In this document: in pieces, positions 37,323 through 46,842 of the stretch | Position numbering within the stretch: position 1 is the first letter of the stretch | Layout: the number at the start of each line of letters is the position of its first letter | From: Fidelibacterota bacterium | Lineage (GTDB): Bacteria > Fidelibacterota > Marinisomatia > Marinisomatales > TCS55 | Length of the DNA: 64,000 bases | Direction: 5' to 3' | NCBI GenBank assembly: GCA_004124385.1 | Contig: SCKN01000006.1 | Location: 82,832-146,831 of the forward strand | The notes under the pieces: model-generated | Told to the model about the DNA's origin: nothing | What the model saw: the letters and a program-made list of their open reading frames with translations, nothing else | Databases searched by the model: none | Translations under genes and position numbers: made by a program

Positions 37323-38632
37323 CGTTTTTTTCTTCCCACATTGTCATACTTAAATCCCATTGTTTCTAAATCGTCCATTCGTAATATATTTCTACAGTCT
37401 AAAAGAACAGGCGACTTTAACAGACCTTTTAATTTCAAAAGATCTAATCCCCGGAATTCATTCCATTCAGTCATGATAACTACACCATCGGCATCTTTTA
37501 CTGCTTCTTCCCAAGAATCGAAGGTTTTCAAGTCATTAAATCGTTTTTTCATATTTTCATTTGCAGCCGGATCAAATGCTCTAATTAAAGCTCCATTTTT
37601 ATTTAGGGTATTAATTATTTCAATTGCCGGGGATTCTCGAATATCGTCAGTTTGGGCTTTGAAGGCTAAACCTAATATAGCAATAGTTTTATTTTTAATA
37701 TCTCCATCAAAAAGATTTAAAAGTTTTTGAGCCATTCTTTCTTTTTGTAATTGATTAGCGACAACAGCTCCACTCACTACATTTAAATCTATTCCCATCT
37801 CTTTCGCCATAGAGATCAAAGCTTTGGTATCTTTAGGAAAACATGAGCCACCGTAGCCAGGTCCTGGATGGAGAAATTTTGGGCTAATTCTACCATCAAT
37901 ACCCATTGCTTTTGAAACAACATGTACATCAGCACCGATTTCGTCACACATATTCGCTATTTCATTAATATAACTGATTTTTACAGATAAAAATGCATTG
38001 CTGGCATATTTTATTAATTCTGCTGTTTCAACAGTTGTTTCGATAATAGGTGTTTCATTTATATACAAAGGTCTATAAACATTTTTCATTGTTTTAAACG
38101 CTCTTGAACCTGAAGCTCCAATTATCACCCTATCAGGCCAGAGGAAATCTTTGACAGCAGATCCTTCCCTTAAAAATTCTGGATTTGAAACATAATCAAA
38201 TTCATTAATATTTTTAGAAACATCTTTTATTATGTTAGTAATTTTTTCACCTGTGCCAATTGGGACTGTACTTTTCGTACAAACAACTTTATATCCATTT
38301 AAGTTCTCACCAATCGCCCGGGCAACTTCATATACTGCTGTAAGATCTGAAGCTCCATTTTCGCCTTCTGGAGTACCGACTGCGATGAATATTACGTCTG
38401 CGTTACGAATAGCTTCATCGACATTCGCAGTAAAGGATAATCGGTTAAAATTTACATTTCTGTTTACTAATTCATGTAGCCCGGGTTCATATATAGGAAT
38501 TTCTCCCTTATTAAGCTGTTCTATTTTGGTTTTATCTATGTCTGCGCATACTACATTATGACCGTAATCCGAAATTCCGGCGCCACTAACTAAACCTACA
38601 TAACCTGTTCCTATTACTGCTATATTCTGCAT
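37319..38632 (-). CDS. ugd: UDP-glucose 6-dehydrogenase
   Basis: 437-residue UDP-glucose/GDP-mannose dehydrogenase family enzyme that oxidises UDP-glucose to UDP-glucuronate. The N-terminal Rossmann motif is VIGTGYVGLVSGAG and the catalytic Cys lies in GPGYGGSCFPKDTKAL. The C-terminal UDP-binding domain has GLAFKAQTDDIRESPA. First gene of the polysaccharide operon on this strand, with a ribosome-binding site AAAGAGAG before its ATG. Implies uronic acid in the polymer. Confidence 0.94.
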   Translation of the reverse strand: MQNIAVIGTGYVGLVSGAGISDYGHNVVCADIDKTKIEQLNKGEIPIYEPGLHELVNRNVNFNRLSFTANVDEAIRNADVIFIAVGTPEGENGASDLTAVYEVARAIGENLNGYKVVCTKSTVPIGTGEKITNIIKDVSKNINEFDYVSNPEFLREGSAVKDFLWPDRVIIGASGSRAFKTMKNVYRPLYINETPIIETTVETAELIKYASNAFLSVKISYINEIANMCDEIGADVHVVSKAMGIDGRISPKFLHPGPGYGGSCFPKDTKALISMAKEMGIDLNVVSGAVVANQLQKERMAQKLLNLFDGDIKNKTIAILGLAFKAQTDDIRESPAIEIINTLNKNGALIRAFDPAANENMKKRFNDLKTFDSWEEAVKDADGVVIMTEWNEFRGLDLLKLKGLLKSPVLLDCRNILRMDDLETMGFKYDNVGRKKR

Positions 38633-38692
38633 ATTCTCTCTTTATTGTACTACAAAACTACATATTTATCGACGTAAACAAAATAATAAAAA

Positions 38693-40792
38693 TTAGCTTA
38701 AACCAATACGTCTCCTTATATACCACTCAATTGATATAAGCAAAATTAATAACGATAGACTATATATGTTTTCATTTAATCTAGCATTCTTTACAATTAT
38801 CTCCTGTTTAAGTTCCGGTTTAATATTTTTAATTAAATCTGCCCGGGATTCCCATTGTAAATATCTACCATTTGTTTGTGATGAAATAAACTCTAAAATT
38901 TTATTATTCACAGAAACTTGATTAAGTTCAATTTGACTTTCATCAATAATAAGTGAACCTTGTTGTGTGTAATTATCTGATTCATTTTCTAAATTTATTT
39001 CAAACGTGTACGAACCTGGTTTTCCAGCAAGAAACCTGGTTTCCCATTGATCATTTACTGGATTATAATTTAATTCGTAAGTATTTGTTTGATTTTTATC
39101 ATCAGATAAAAGAATTGAACCTGTAATGGATGTAATATTATTTGATTTATTATTAAAATGTGAACCTGTTATATATATTTCTTCTCCTTGTTGAAAAATA
39201 CCTTTATTCACCCTAAAATAAAGTTCATTTTCACCACTAGTCCTCATAAACCATGAAAATAAATTATGTAATAATGATACGCTGATATCTTCATAATCTG
39301 TTTCTGTCATCTTATAATAAAGTGTATAAAAATCTGATGAAGTCCATATCCCTGACCTTAAACCATCCACTTCTCCTGCAACTAACAAGGCAGTAGTAGA
39401 ATTTTCAAAAAATGCAAGATTTGATATATTTTCATCAGTCTCAATAAATATTTTAGGAAACAGTGGAGGAAAAACATTATTATTCAAATTTGAATCAAAT
39501 TCAAAACTTATAAATTCTGTTATAATATTATTATCGCCTGTCCAATACCACTGTTTTCTTTTATTATCCTCAACAATATTCTTGGAAGTCTTTACATGAA
39601 AAAATGGAAATATAGATTCCACTGAATTTTTATCAGTATTTGGACCTGCAACGAGAAATAACGAAGATTTTTGTGAAACTAATTTTTTAGCCAGAATTTT
39701 TTGCCATTTATTTGAAATAGGAGTTATAGGAAAATTATCAAAAATTATCAATTCATAAGATGTAGACCAAAATTCATTGATTGATGGAATAAACTTATCA
39801 CCTTTTTGTATATAGTGGTCATATTCAACTCGAGGAATACTTTTAATTACCTTTTTTAAAGGAATTGTATTAAAATTTGGTGATCCAGTAATTAAAGCAA
39901 TTTTATACCTATCTTTTAGGACCGTTATGTGAAATTTCTGACTGTTATTTTTGATATTTATCTCATCAGCTAGCACTGATGTTTTCACAGAATAGTTATT
40001 TTTACCCAAAGTTTGAGGAGTTATTCTAAATTTTGCATTATTTAAAGAACCTCCTCCTTGCAATTGTATATATTTTGAACCTAAAAGCTTTTTACCTCTA
40101 TACAGTAAAACATTCACTCTGTCATTTACCCTGCCATACGATGCAATTGTCACGCTGATATCCATTTCTTCACCTTTAATAACAACTGTAGGAGCTGAAA
40201 TTGTTTGAATAGCAATATCCACCATTGGAATCGTATCACCAACACCAATTGTAAAGATTGGGATTGAGAGTTTGCTTAATTGACTTTGTTCACTTTCACC
40301 TTTTGTAATCTGACCATCAGAAATGATAATTGCCCCTACAAGTTCAGATTCTGCTGCTTTTATATGATCAATGACCTTACTTAAATCAGTTGCTTCACCA
40401 TCTAACTTAAATGACTGCTCATCAGCATTGTATACTTTAAAATCAAAATAATAATTCTGCGTTTCTTTATCGTTATTTAATGCAGAATCAAAATAAATAT
40501 TTACATTATTTATATATGAATTAGGTGAAAGTGATTGATGATAACCCATACTCACCGACCTGTCTGCGTAGATATTCCACCTCTGCGGAAATTCATAATG
40601 ATCCTTCCAAGAAAACTTTGGTTGTAATAACATAAATAACAAAACAATGAAAACGAACACTCTAATTATAATTAGACCCATTAATTTGCGTTCATCCATT
40701 ATGGCTGTTATAATCCAGAAAAGTATGAAGATTGTAACTAATGATAATGACCAAAACCAGCCATCAGCTTGCTGAAGAAACTGTAATGACAC
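38693..40792 (-). CDS. Large membrane-anchored vWA-like protein, function unknown
   Basis: 699 residues, two N-terminal membrane helices (LVTIFILFWIITAIM; LIIIRVFVFIVLLFML) and one C-terminal helix (YSLSLLILLISIEWYI). Between them is a von Willebrand A-like domain (NIYADRSVSMGYH, a degenerate DxSxS metal site, and GAIIISDGQITKG, then IFTIGVGDT). Next come Ig-like strands and a glutamine-amidotransferase-like segment (YELIIFDNFP, LFLVAGPNTD). This layout resembles BatA-type and large vWA membrane proteins of Bacteroidota relatives. No specific function can be assigned. It sits four bases after tsaD. Confidence 0.7.
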   Translation of the reverse strand: MSLQFLQQADGWFWSLSLVTIFILFWIITAIMDERKLMGLIIIRVFVFIVLLFMLLQPKFSWKDHYEFPQRWNIYADRSVSMGYHQSLSPNSYINNVNIYFDSALNNDKETQNYYFDFKVYNADEQSFKLDGEATDLSKVIDHIKAAESELVGAIIISDGQITKGESEQSQLSKLSIPIFTIGVGDTIPMVDIAIQTISAPTVVIKGEEMDISVTIASYGRVNDRVNVLLYRGKKLLGSKYIQLQGGGSLNNAKFRITPQTLGKNNYSVKTSVLADEINIKNNSQKFHITVLKDRYKIALITGSPNFNTIPLKKVIKSIPRVEYDHYIQKGDKFIPSINEFWSTSYELIIFDNFPITPISNKWQKILAKKLVSQKSSLFLVAGPNTDKNSVESIFPFFHVKTSKNIVEDNKRKQWYWTGDNNIITEFISFEFDSNLNNNVFPPLFPKIFIETDENISNLAFFENSTTALLVAGEVDGLRSGIWTSSDFYTLYYKMTETDYEDISVSLLHNLFSWFMRTSGENELYFRVNKGIFQQGEEIYITGSHFNNKSNNITSITGSILLSDDKNQTNTYELNYNPVNDQWETRFLAGKPGSYTFEINLENESDNYTQQGSLIIDESQIELNQVSVNNKILEFISSQTNGRYLQWESRADLIKNIKPELKQEIIVKNARLNENIYSLSLLILLISIEWYIRRRIGLS

Positions 40793-40795
40793 GAT

Positions 40796-41785
40796 TTATG
40801 CCAGTTTCAAATTGGGATCTATGTCAAATTCCATAGCAGAAGAAACGCCATTACGTAAATAAAGTTCACCTAGAAATGCTACCATTGCAGCATTATCAGT
40901 ACATAAAGACAAGTCTGGAAATAAAACTCTTGTTGTAGACAATTTACTTTCAACAGCTATACGTAACGCTATGTTAGCAGCCACACCTCCTGCTATCACA
41001 CATGAATTGACATTTGCTTCTATCACAGCTTGATGAAGTTTAATAACTAAAACATCAATGATTGCCTGTTGATAGCTCGCAGCAATGTCTTCAAGTAAAA
41101 TATCCTTTTTATTTTTTTTTGAATCCATAAAATAAAGCAAGGCTGTTTTCAAACCACTGAAACTAAATTCGAGGTTATCATTTTTAATAAAGGCCCTAGG
41201 AAAATCTACAGCTTGAGGATTTCCATTCATTCCTAATTTTTCAATCTCTGGCCCTCCTGGATATCGTAATCCCAGTATTCGAGCTCCTTTGTCAAATGCT
41301 TCACCAGCTGCATCATCTCTACTCGTACCCATCAACGTATAATTATTCATTTCTTTCACCAGCCATAATTGAGTATGACCGCCCGATACAAGTAAACAAA
41401 CAAATGGGAATTTAAGATTCGGATCTGCCAGGAAATTTGCAAAGATATGTGCTTCTAAATGATTAATCCCTATGATTGGTTTTTTTAAACCATGAGCCAA
41501 ACCTTTCGCAAAGCATACACCTGCTAATAATGCTCCTGCTAGACCTGGTCCTCTTGTTACAGCTATTCCTTCAATTTCCTTTTTGTCAATCGATGCTTCT
41601 TCAAGCGCTTGCTGAACAATTGTATTCAGAAGAAGTTCATGCTCTCGGGATGCTAGTTCAGGTACAACACCACCAAATTTGGAATGTATAATTTGCGAAC
41701 TAACTATCGTTGAAAGAATTTTAGAGTTAGAACAGATTGACGCTGCTGTTTCGTCACAAGACGTCTCAACACCCAGAACAATCAA
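40796..41785 (-). CDS. tsaD: tRNA N6-adenosine threonylcarbamoyltransferase
   Basis: 329-residue Kae1/TsaD protein that transfers the threonylcarbamoyl group to A37 of ANN-decoding tRNAs. The start LIVLGVETSCDETAAS is canonical. The metal-binding INHLEAHIFA, VSGGHTQLWLV, and CVIAGGVAANIALR are present. I place the start at TTG 41783-41785. AAAGGA precedes it, it forms a TTGA overlap with the ybbR stop, and the upstream ATG at 41839 would add 18 non-homologous residues inside ybbR. Confidence 0.94.
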   Translation of the reverse strand: MIVLGVETSCDETAASICSNSKILSTIVSSQIIHSKFGGVVPELASREHELLLNTIVQQALEEASIDKKEIEGIAVTRGPGLAGALLAGVCFAKGLAHGLKKPIIGINHLEAHIFANFLADPNLKFPFVCLLVSGGHTQLWLVKEMNNYTLMGTSRDDAAGEAFDKGARILGLRYPGGPEIEKLGMNGNPQAVDFPRAFIKNDNLEFSFSGLKTALLYFMDSKKNKKDILLEDIAASYQQAIIDVLVIKLHQAVIEANVNSCVIAGGVAANIALRIAVESKLSTTRVLFPDLSLCTDNAAMVAFLGELYLRNGVSSAMEFDIDPNLKLA

Positions 41786-42768
41786 TTTATATCCTTTGTT
41801 ACAACCAACTCTAAATTTCGTGGTGAAAGATCTTGCCATTCAAGAATATCTACCGGAATTTTTACAGTCGGTTCATAATAATTTTTACCGGAAATCCATT
41901 GTTTAGCAAAATCAATAGTTACAATAATATCATCTGACTCAATATCTGCTATACGATCTACTCCGCCAATCACAGTTAATGCAACAGTTGTTGGATTTAC
42001 AAATAATCGCAAATTAGGTAAAACATTGACTACCTTAACAGGTATCTCACTGATAATACGTTCACTTATAGATTGAATATCCTGATGCATTAAAATTGTA
42101 GTTTGTGAATATTCTACGAGAGAGCGAGTTTGCATATCAATTTTAAGACTGACATTTAGATCAAATTCTTGAAGCATAAATGTATCTTTAATTATAGAAA
42201 TATATGTCATGTTTTCTATGACTTCTCGGGGTCCAGCTGCTGTGATGGAGTCTGGGAATAAATTAATTTTTCCTACCATTGTATACCCAGGAGCAGTTTT
42301 AATTCTTACTTGAGCAATTAAGGGTAATTTTTTTACCATATATTCATCCAAACTAATATGAATTGAGTCTGGATAAACTACTTCTATGTATTCGAGATCG
42401 TATGAAGGAGGAAAAACAACTTTTTGAGGATAGCGCTCATAATATTCATTTAAATAAAAATCGTACTCCTCTGAAATTCGATCAAGATCTATTACCAATT
42501 TAAAATCAGTAATGAAGTTTTTGAGCAATAGTGTTTTAAAAAGGACACGGCCGGGTCCTTTTAAGCGGACTTGTGCATATTCAGGAACTTCTTTTTTATG
42601 AGCCTTTTGAGCACTCAAATTTCGCGCTTCTATAGGCATATCAATTACCATTGTGTATTCGTTTTCACTGACAACGAATACCCATAAAAGCAATGCCAAA
42701 CCAACTGCACCCAATCTCATCCCCAATGATTGCCAATTGAGATAGTTTTGCAGTTGGCTCTTATTCAT
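41782..42768 (-). CDS. YbbR-like domain protein
   Basis: 328-residue protein with one N-terminal membrane helix (LGAVGLALLLWVFVVSENEY), followed by extracytoplasmic YbbR-type repeats such as YAQVRLKGPGRVLF, PLIAQVRIKTAPGYTMVG and VNVLPNLRLFVNPTTVALTV. Such proteins (CdaR in Firmicutes) modulate diadenylate cyclase CdaA, but no cdaA is adjacent here, so a link to c-di-AMP is only possible. It lies between rpsA and tsaD. Confidence 0.78.
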   Translation of the reverse strand: MNKSQLQNYLNWQSLGMRLGAVGLALLLWVFVVSENEYTMVIDMPIEARNLSAQKAHKKEVPEYAQVRLKGPGRVLFKTLLLKNFITDFKLVIDLDRISEEYDFYLNEYYERYPQKVVFPPSYDLEYIEVVYPDSIHISLDEYMVKKLPLIAQVRIKTAPGYTMVGKINLFPDSITAAGPREVIENMTYISIIKDTFMLQEFDLNVSLKIDMQTRSLVEYSQTTILMHQDIQSISERIISEIPVKVVNVLPNLRLFVNPTTVALTVIGGVDRIADIESDDIIVTIDFAKQWISGKNYYEPTVKIPVDILEWQDLSPRNLELVVTKDIN

Positions 42769-42796
42769 TATATCATCGTAGTTTTAGGAGATATCC

Positions 42797-44713
42797 TTAT
42801 TCTACAGCTTCAGTCGATTCTTCAGAAATTTCTTTTTGAAGCATTTCAGGCATTTCTATTTTTTCTGAAGCTGGAGTGTCCTGTTCTTTTAAAAAATCTT
42901 TTATAGAATCGTTAGATTCTTTTACGTTATTTTTAGAATATTCTTCCGAAAATAGAATGATTTTTTTATCGTCAGGCTTGACTTCCTTAACATTTCCTGA
43001 AACGGAATCTCCCGTATTCAGCTGTGAAACTACTTCTTTCCGTTCTTTCTTTGATTTTTTCCCGAAAGGAATAATTCCTTCAACATCCATTTCTAAATCC
43101 AAAATAATACCTTTTTCTAAAACACGAATAATCGTTCCACTCACTTCTTTGCCCGTTTCGTAATGCTTAATTATATCGGGCCATGGATCATTGGTCAATT
43201 GTTTTAATCCCAATGCAATACGGCGATTATCTCTAGAAATTTCCAATATTATAATTTCTAATTCCTGACCTTTTTCCAAAATTTCTTTTGGATGTCTGAT
43301 GACCTTTGTCCAAGAAATGTCGGATACATGGATTAGCCCATCTATACCCACTTCCAACTCAACAAAAGCACCAAACTGTGTCAGGTTATTAATGGTCCCT
43401 TTATGTGTCGTACCAATAACAAATTTATCTTCTATTTCATCCCACGGATCAGGTTGAAGTTGTTTAATTCCTAAACTAATCTTACGATCATTAGATTCAA
43501 TAGAAAGAACCATCGTTTCTAATTCCTCTCCAAGTTTATATAACTCATTAGGATTACGTACATGGCGTGTCCAAGACATTTCTGATACATGTATCAAACC
43601 TTCCACACCAGGTTCTAATTCAACGAAAACACCATAATTAGTCATGCTGACAATTTTGCCTTTAACGGTGGAATGAACAGGATAATTGATTTCTACTTCT
43701 TCCCATGGATGGGGTGTTAACTGCTTCAATCCTAGAGAAACACGCTGTTTTTCTTGGTCAAAATCAATGATTTTAACTGTAAGCGCATCATCGATCCCGA
43801 CAACTTCAGAGGGGTGATTAACACGACCCCAAGATAAATCTGTAATATGCAAAAGACCATCCACGCCACCTAGATCAATAAATGCACCAAAATCGGTTAT
43901 GTTCTTTACACGGCCTTCCAATACAGTTCCAATTTCCATTTCACTTAACAATGCATCGCGTTTTTCTTTCAATCCTTCTTCAAGGATAACCTTATGAGAC
44001 ACAACAATATTTTTACGCGCTTCATTCAGTTTTACAACACGAACCTCTATCTCGGTATTCAAAAGAGTATCAAAATCTTTAATAGGCCGAACATCAATCT
44101 GTGAACCGGGTAGAAAACCCTGTATTCCTTTTAAGTCTACGACCATACCCCCTTTTATTCTCCTGACAATCTTGCATGAAAAAGTAGTTTGATCATCGAA
44201 AATTTCTTTAAGCTCTTTCCACCGGCTCATGAAATCAGCCTTTTCCTTAGAAAGAACCATATTGCCGCGACGGTCTTCAAGCCGTTCCAAATAAATATCA
44301 ATTTGATCCCCGATTTTTGGTAACGTACCATCGGAAAATTCTTCTCTACTAATCATCCCTTCCGATTTAAAACCAATATCGATGATAATAACATGGTCAT
44401 TCATACCAATAACACGACCTTTAATAACTTGGTTTTCAGAAATTTCTGCTAAAGAACTTTCATACTTACTTTTTAGTTCATCCGAGATATCTTCATTTAT
44501 TTCAGCTTCATCAATTTCTTTTTTGCTTATAGTACGAATATCACTGAATAATTGGGGATCTAGATAATTTAGTTCAATATTCGTTATTCCGTTTGTTGGT
44601 GTTTCAACCTCTGGTGTTTCTTCCACCTCTATCTCTTCTACAGCAGTGTCAACACTGGCGTCTTCTACTAAAACTTCAGACGTCTGTTCTGTGGTTAATT
44701 CTTCTTTTATCAT
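42797..44713 (-). CDS. rpsA: 30S ribosomal protein S1
   Basis: 638 residues with six S1 RNA-binding domains from about residue 95 to 590, seen as repeated patterns like VKNITDFGAFIDLGGVDGLL, IVSMTNYGVFVELEPGVEGL and INNLTQFGAFVELEVGIDGL. Acidic, low-complexity N- and C-terminal tails (TEQTSEVLVEDASVDTAVEE) are an addition beyond E. coli S1 (557 residues). It promotes translation initiation. Located after cmk as in many bacteria. Confidence 0.96.
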   Translation of the reverse strand: MIKEELTTEQTSEVLVEDASVDTAVEEIEVEETPEVETPTNGITNIELNYLDPQLFSDIRTISKKEIDEAEINEDISDELKSKYESSLAEISENQVIKGRVIGMNDHVIIIDIGFKSEGMISREEFSDGTLPKIGDQIDIYLERLEDRRGNMVLSKEKADFMSRWKELKEIFDDQTTFSCKIVRRIKGGMVVDLKGIQGFLPGSQIDVRPIKDFDTLLNTEIEVRVVKLNEARKNIVVSHKVILEEGLKEKRDALLSEMEIGTVLEGRVKNITDFGAFIDLGGVDGLLHITDLSWGRVNHPSEVVGIDDALTVKIIDFDQEKQRVSLGLKQLTPHPWEEVEINYPVHSTVKGKIVSMTNYGVFVELEPGVEGLIHVSEMSWTRHVRNPNELYKLGEELETMVLSIESNDRKISLGIKQLQPDPWDEIEDKFVIGTTHKGTINNLTQFGAFVELEVGIDGLIHVSDISWTKVIRHPKEILEKGQELEIIILEISRDNRRIALGLKQLTNDPWPDIIKHYETGKEVSGTIIRVLEKGIILDLEMDVEGIIPFGKKSKKERKEVVSQLNTGDSVSGNVKEVKPDDKKIILFSEEYSKNNVKESNDSIKDFLKEQDTPASEKIEMPEMLQKEISEESTEAVE

Positions 44714-44750
44714 AAGTTGTTATTTCCTGTTTGTTAGCTTTGTTTGTTTT

Positions 44751-45407
44751 TTATTTGTTTACAATTTCAATTATTCTTGATACCTGTCCATCGATGTTTA
44801 AATCAGTTGTATCGATTTCAAAGGCATCCTCTGCTTTTTTTAAGGGTGATATTTCTCGTGTAGAATCATATTCATCTCTGCGATTTATATCTTTTTCAAG
44901 ATCTTCGATAGACATTTCTTCACCCATAGATTGTAAATCTTTTTGTCTTCTATGAGCTCTTACAGTAGAATCTGCAATCAAAAAAAACTTGAAATCTGCA
45001 TTGGGAAAAACAACAGTGCCAATATCCCTACCTTCCATCACACAATTCGTAGTGGCAGCAATCTCGCGCTGGATTTTCACCAAAGATTCACGTACTTTTT
45101 TTAATGCACTTACTGCGCTAACATTTTCCGTTACCTCAACAGATCTGATTTCATTAGAGACATCAACATTATTCATTAAAATCTGAAGATTTCCTTCGTT
45201 CTCTACTAAATCTATTGTTAGATCTTTTAGCAGATTATTAATCAGTTCAGAATCGGTATTACGAATTCCAGCATTGATCATTGCAAGAGTTACGCATCTA
45301 TACATTGCTCCTGTATCGAGATAAGTAAACCCTAATTTTTCTGCAACAATTTTTGCAGTCGTACTTTTGCCAGAAGCAGCAGTTCCGTCAATTGCGATTA
45401 TCATCAA
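44751..45407 (-). CDS. cmk: Cytidylate kinase
   Basis: 218-residue nucleoside monophosphate kinase that phosphorylates CMP and dCMP. It has the P-loop IAIDGTAASGKSTTAKIV, YLDTGAMYRCVTLA, EGRDIGTVVFPNADFKFFL and a lid with RAHRRQ and DINRRDEYDSTRE. Length is normal. 37 bases upstream of rpsA, a conserved pair. Confidence 0.96.
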   Translation of the reverse strand: MMIIAIDGTAASGKSTTAKIVAEKLGFTYLDTGAMYRCVTLAMINAGIRNTDSELINNLLKDLTIDLVENEGNLQILMNNVDVSNEIRSVEVTENVSAVSALKKVRESLVKIQREIAATTNCVMEGRDIGTVVFPNADFKFFLIADSTVRAHRRQKDLQSMGEEMSIEDLEKDINRRDEYDSTREISPLKKAEDAFEIDTTDLNIDGQVSRIIEIVNK

Positions 45408-45492
45408 AATACCTTCTCAAAAAGCCAGCAAATTTACTCTACCTCTATACATAATTCCTATTTTAAAGCCAAATGCATTTATATCAAAATTA

Positions 45493-46194
45493 TCACTTTT
45501 TGCGTAGTTCAATTACTTCCGTTTTTGATAACTTGCGCCAATTGCCTATGGGGAGGCCTTTTAAGTTAAGGGGTCCAAAACTTATTCTATTTAATGAAAA
45601 TATTTTCCTCTTTAAAACAGCCATCATACGACGAATTTCTCGGTTCTTCCCTTGACGCAATTCCAACCTGACGATGACTTTTTTTTTAACAACTTTTTGC
45701 TGAAGAACTTTCGCTATACCTTTTTGTCTAATACCAATAAACATTCCCCGTCCCATTTTCATAATTTCTGATTTTTCCAATATGCGATCAATCTCAATTT
45801 CATAGATACGTGGTATTCTATTCTGTGGCAACATGAGTTCCTGGGCTAAAGTGCCATCATTTGTAAATAGTAAAACACCCGTTGAATTACGATCAAGCCG
45901 CCCAATTGTAAAATATCTTAGATTTTGTGGGATTAATTCCATAACCGTTTTACGACCTTGTGGGTCATTTTCCGTTGTAATGTAACCTTTTGGTTTATTC
46001 AGGATGAGTACTGAAACATCTAGTTGAATCTTAATTTTTTTCCCATTAAAAACAATTTCATCTTCTTGAGTTACATCAAATGCCGGATCCATTTGCAATA
46101 CACCGTTTACAGTTGTTGTGGCAGCAAGGATGAGCCTGTCAGCTCCACGACGGGAAGCGACTCCTCCTTTGGCGAGAAACTTATTTAATCGCAT
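45493..46194 (-). CDS. Pseudouridine synthase, RluB/RsuA family
   Basis: 233 residues. N-terminal S4 domain (MRLNKFLAKGGVASRRGADR) is followed by the RsuA-type catalytic domain with GRLDRNSTGVLLFTNDG (catalytic Asp) and RQGKNREIRRMM. It probably modifies 23S rRNA like RluB, judging by length and the scpAB-rluB-cmk neighbourhood, which is common in bacteria. RsuA (16S) cannot be excluded. Confidence 0.92.
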   Translation of the reverse strand: MRLNKFLAKGGVASRRGADRLILAATTTVNGVLQMDPAFDVTQEDEIVFNGKKIKIQLDVSVLILNKPKGYITTENDPQGRKTVMELIPQNLRYFTIGRLDRNSTGVLLFTNDGTLAQELMLPQNRIPRIYEIEIDRILEKSEIMKMGRGMFIGIRQKGIAKVLQQKVVKKKVIVRLELRQGKNREIRRMMAVLKRKIFSLNRISFGPLNLKGLPIGNWRKLSKTEVIELRKK

Positions 46195-46223
46195 TTAAAT
46201 AGATGAACAGAAACGTATTGTTG

Positions 46224-46841
46224 TTATGCTGAAGGAATATCGGTCGGACGATCTAGTTCAGATGATGGATGGGTGGGTTTAGAGATAAATGCACTCAATT
46301 GCTCTTCGTTATCTGCTTCTGTTAATTCAATTATCTCTTTCAGTTTTGGCATATCAGAAATTCTGTTTAGTCCAAAATATTCAAGAAAAGTATCCGTTGT
46401 AGCATAGAGCAAAGGGCGGCCTGGACCCTCATCACGCCCTTTTATTTTAATTAAGTTTCTATCTAATACCGTTTTTAAGACTCCACTGCAATCAACACCT
46501 CGAACAGCTTCTACCTCAAAACGATTGACCGGCTGTTTGTATGCAATTATTGCTAATGTTTCTAAGGCAGCTTGCGATAGAGTTAATTTTCCAGATTTGT
46601 ACAATAATCTTCGCACCCATGTTTCATATTCTGCCCGAGTTGTAATTTGATAACCACCTGCTATTTCTTGAATTTCTAAAGGCCTTTCTTCATTCATAAA
46701 CATAATCTGAAGTTTAGGTATTAAGTGAGTTAATTGCGGAGCATCATCCACAAATACTAAATTCACTCGAGATTGAGTTAAAGGTTCAGGAGAAGCAAAA
46801 AGTAATGCTTCCAAAATATTTAGTTGTTCTTTTTCAGTCAT
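46224..46841 (-). CDS. scpB: Segregation and condensation protein B
   Basis: 205-residue winged-helix kite protein of the SMC-ScpAB complex. It shows LEALLFASPEPLTQSRV, the core TLSQAALETLAIIAYKQPVN with RFEVEAVRGVDCSGVLKTVL, and GRDEGPGRPLLYATTDTFLE. C-terminal tail is acidic and Pro/Ser-rich. It begins one base after the scpA stop. Confidence 0.95.
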   Translation of the reverse strand: MTEKEQLNILEALLFASPEPLTQSRVNLVFVDDAPQLTHLIPKLQIMFMNEERPLEIQEIAGGYQITTRAEYETWVRRLLYKSGKLTLSQAALETLAIIAYKQPVNRFEVEAVRGVDCSGVLKTVLDRNLIKIKGRDEGPGRPLLYATTDTFLEYFGLNRISDMPKLKEIIELTEADNEEQLSAFISKPTHPSSELDRPTDIPSA

Positions 46842-46842
46842 A

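Noticed and set aside
38693..40792. BatA/BatB component of a MoxR-Bat system
   Set aside because: No moxR or other bat genes are nearby, and the protein is about twice as long, with additional domains.
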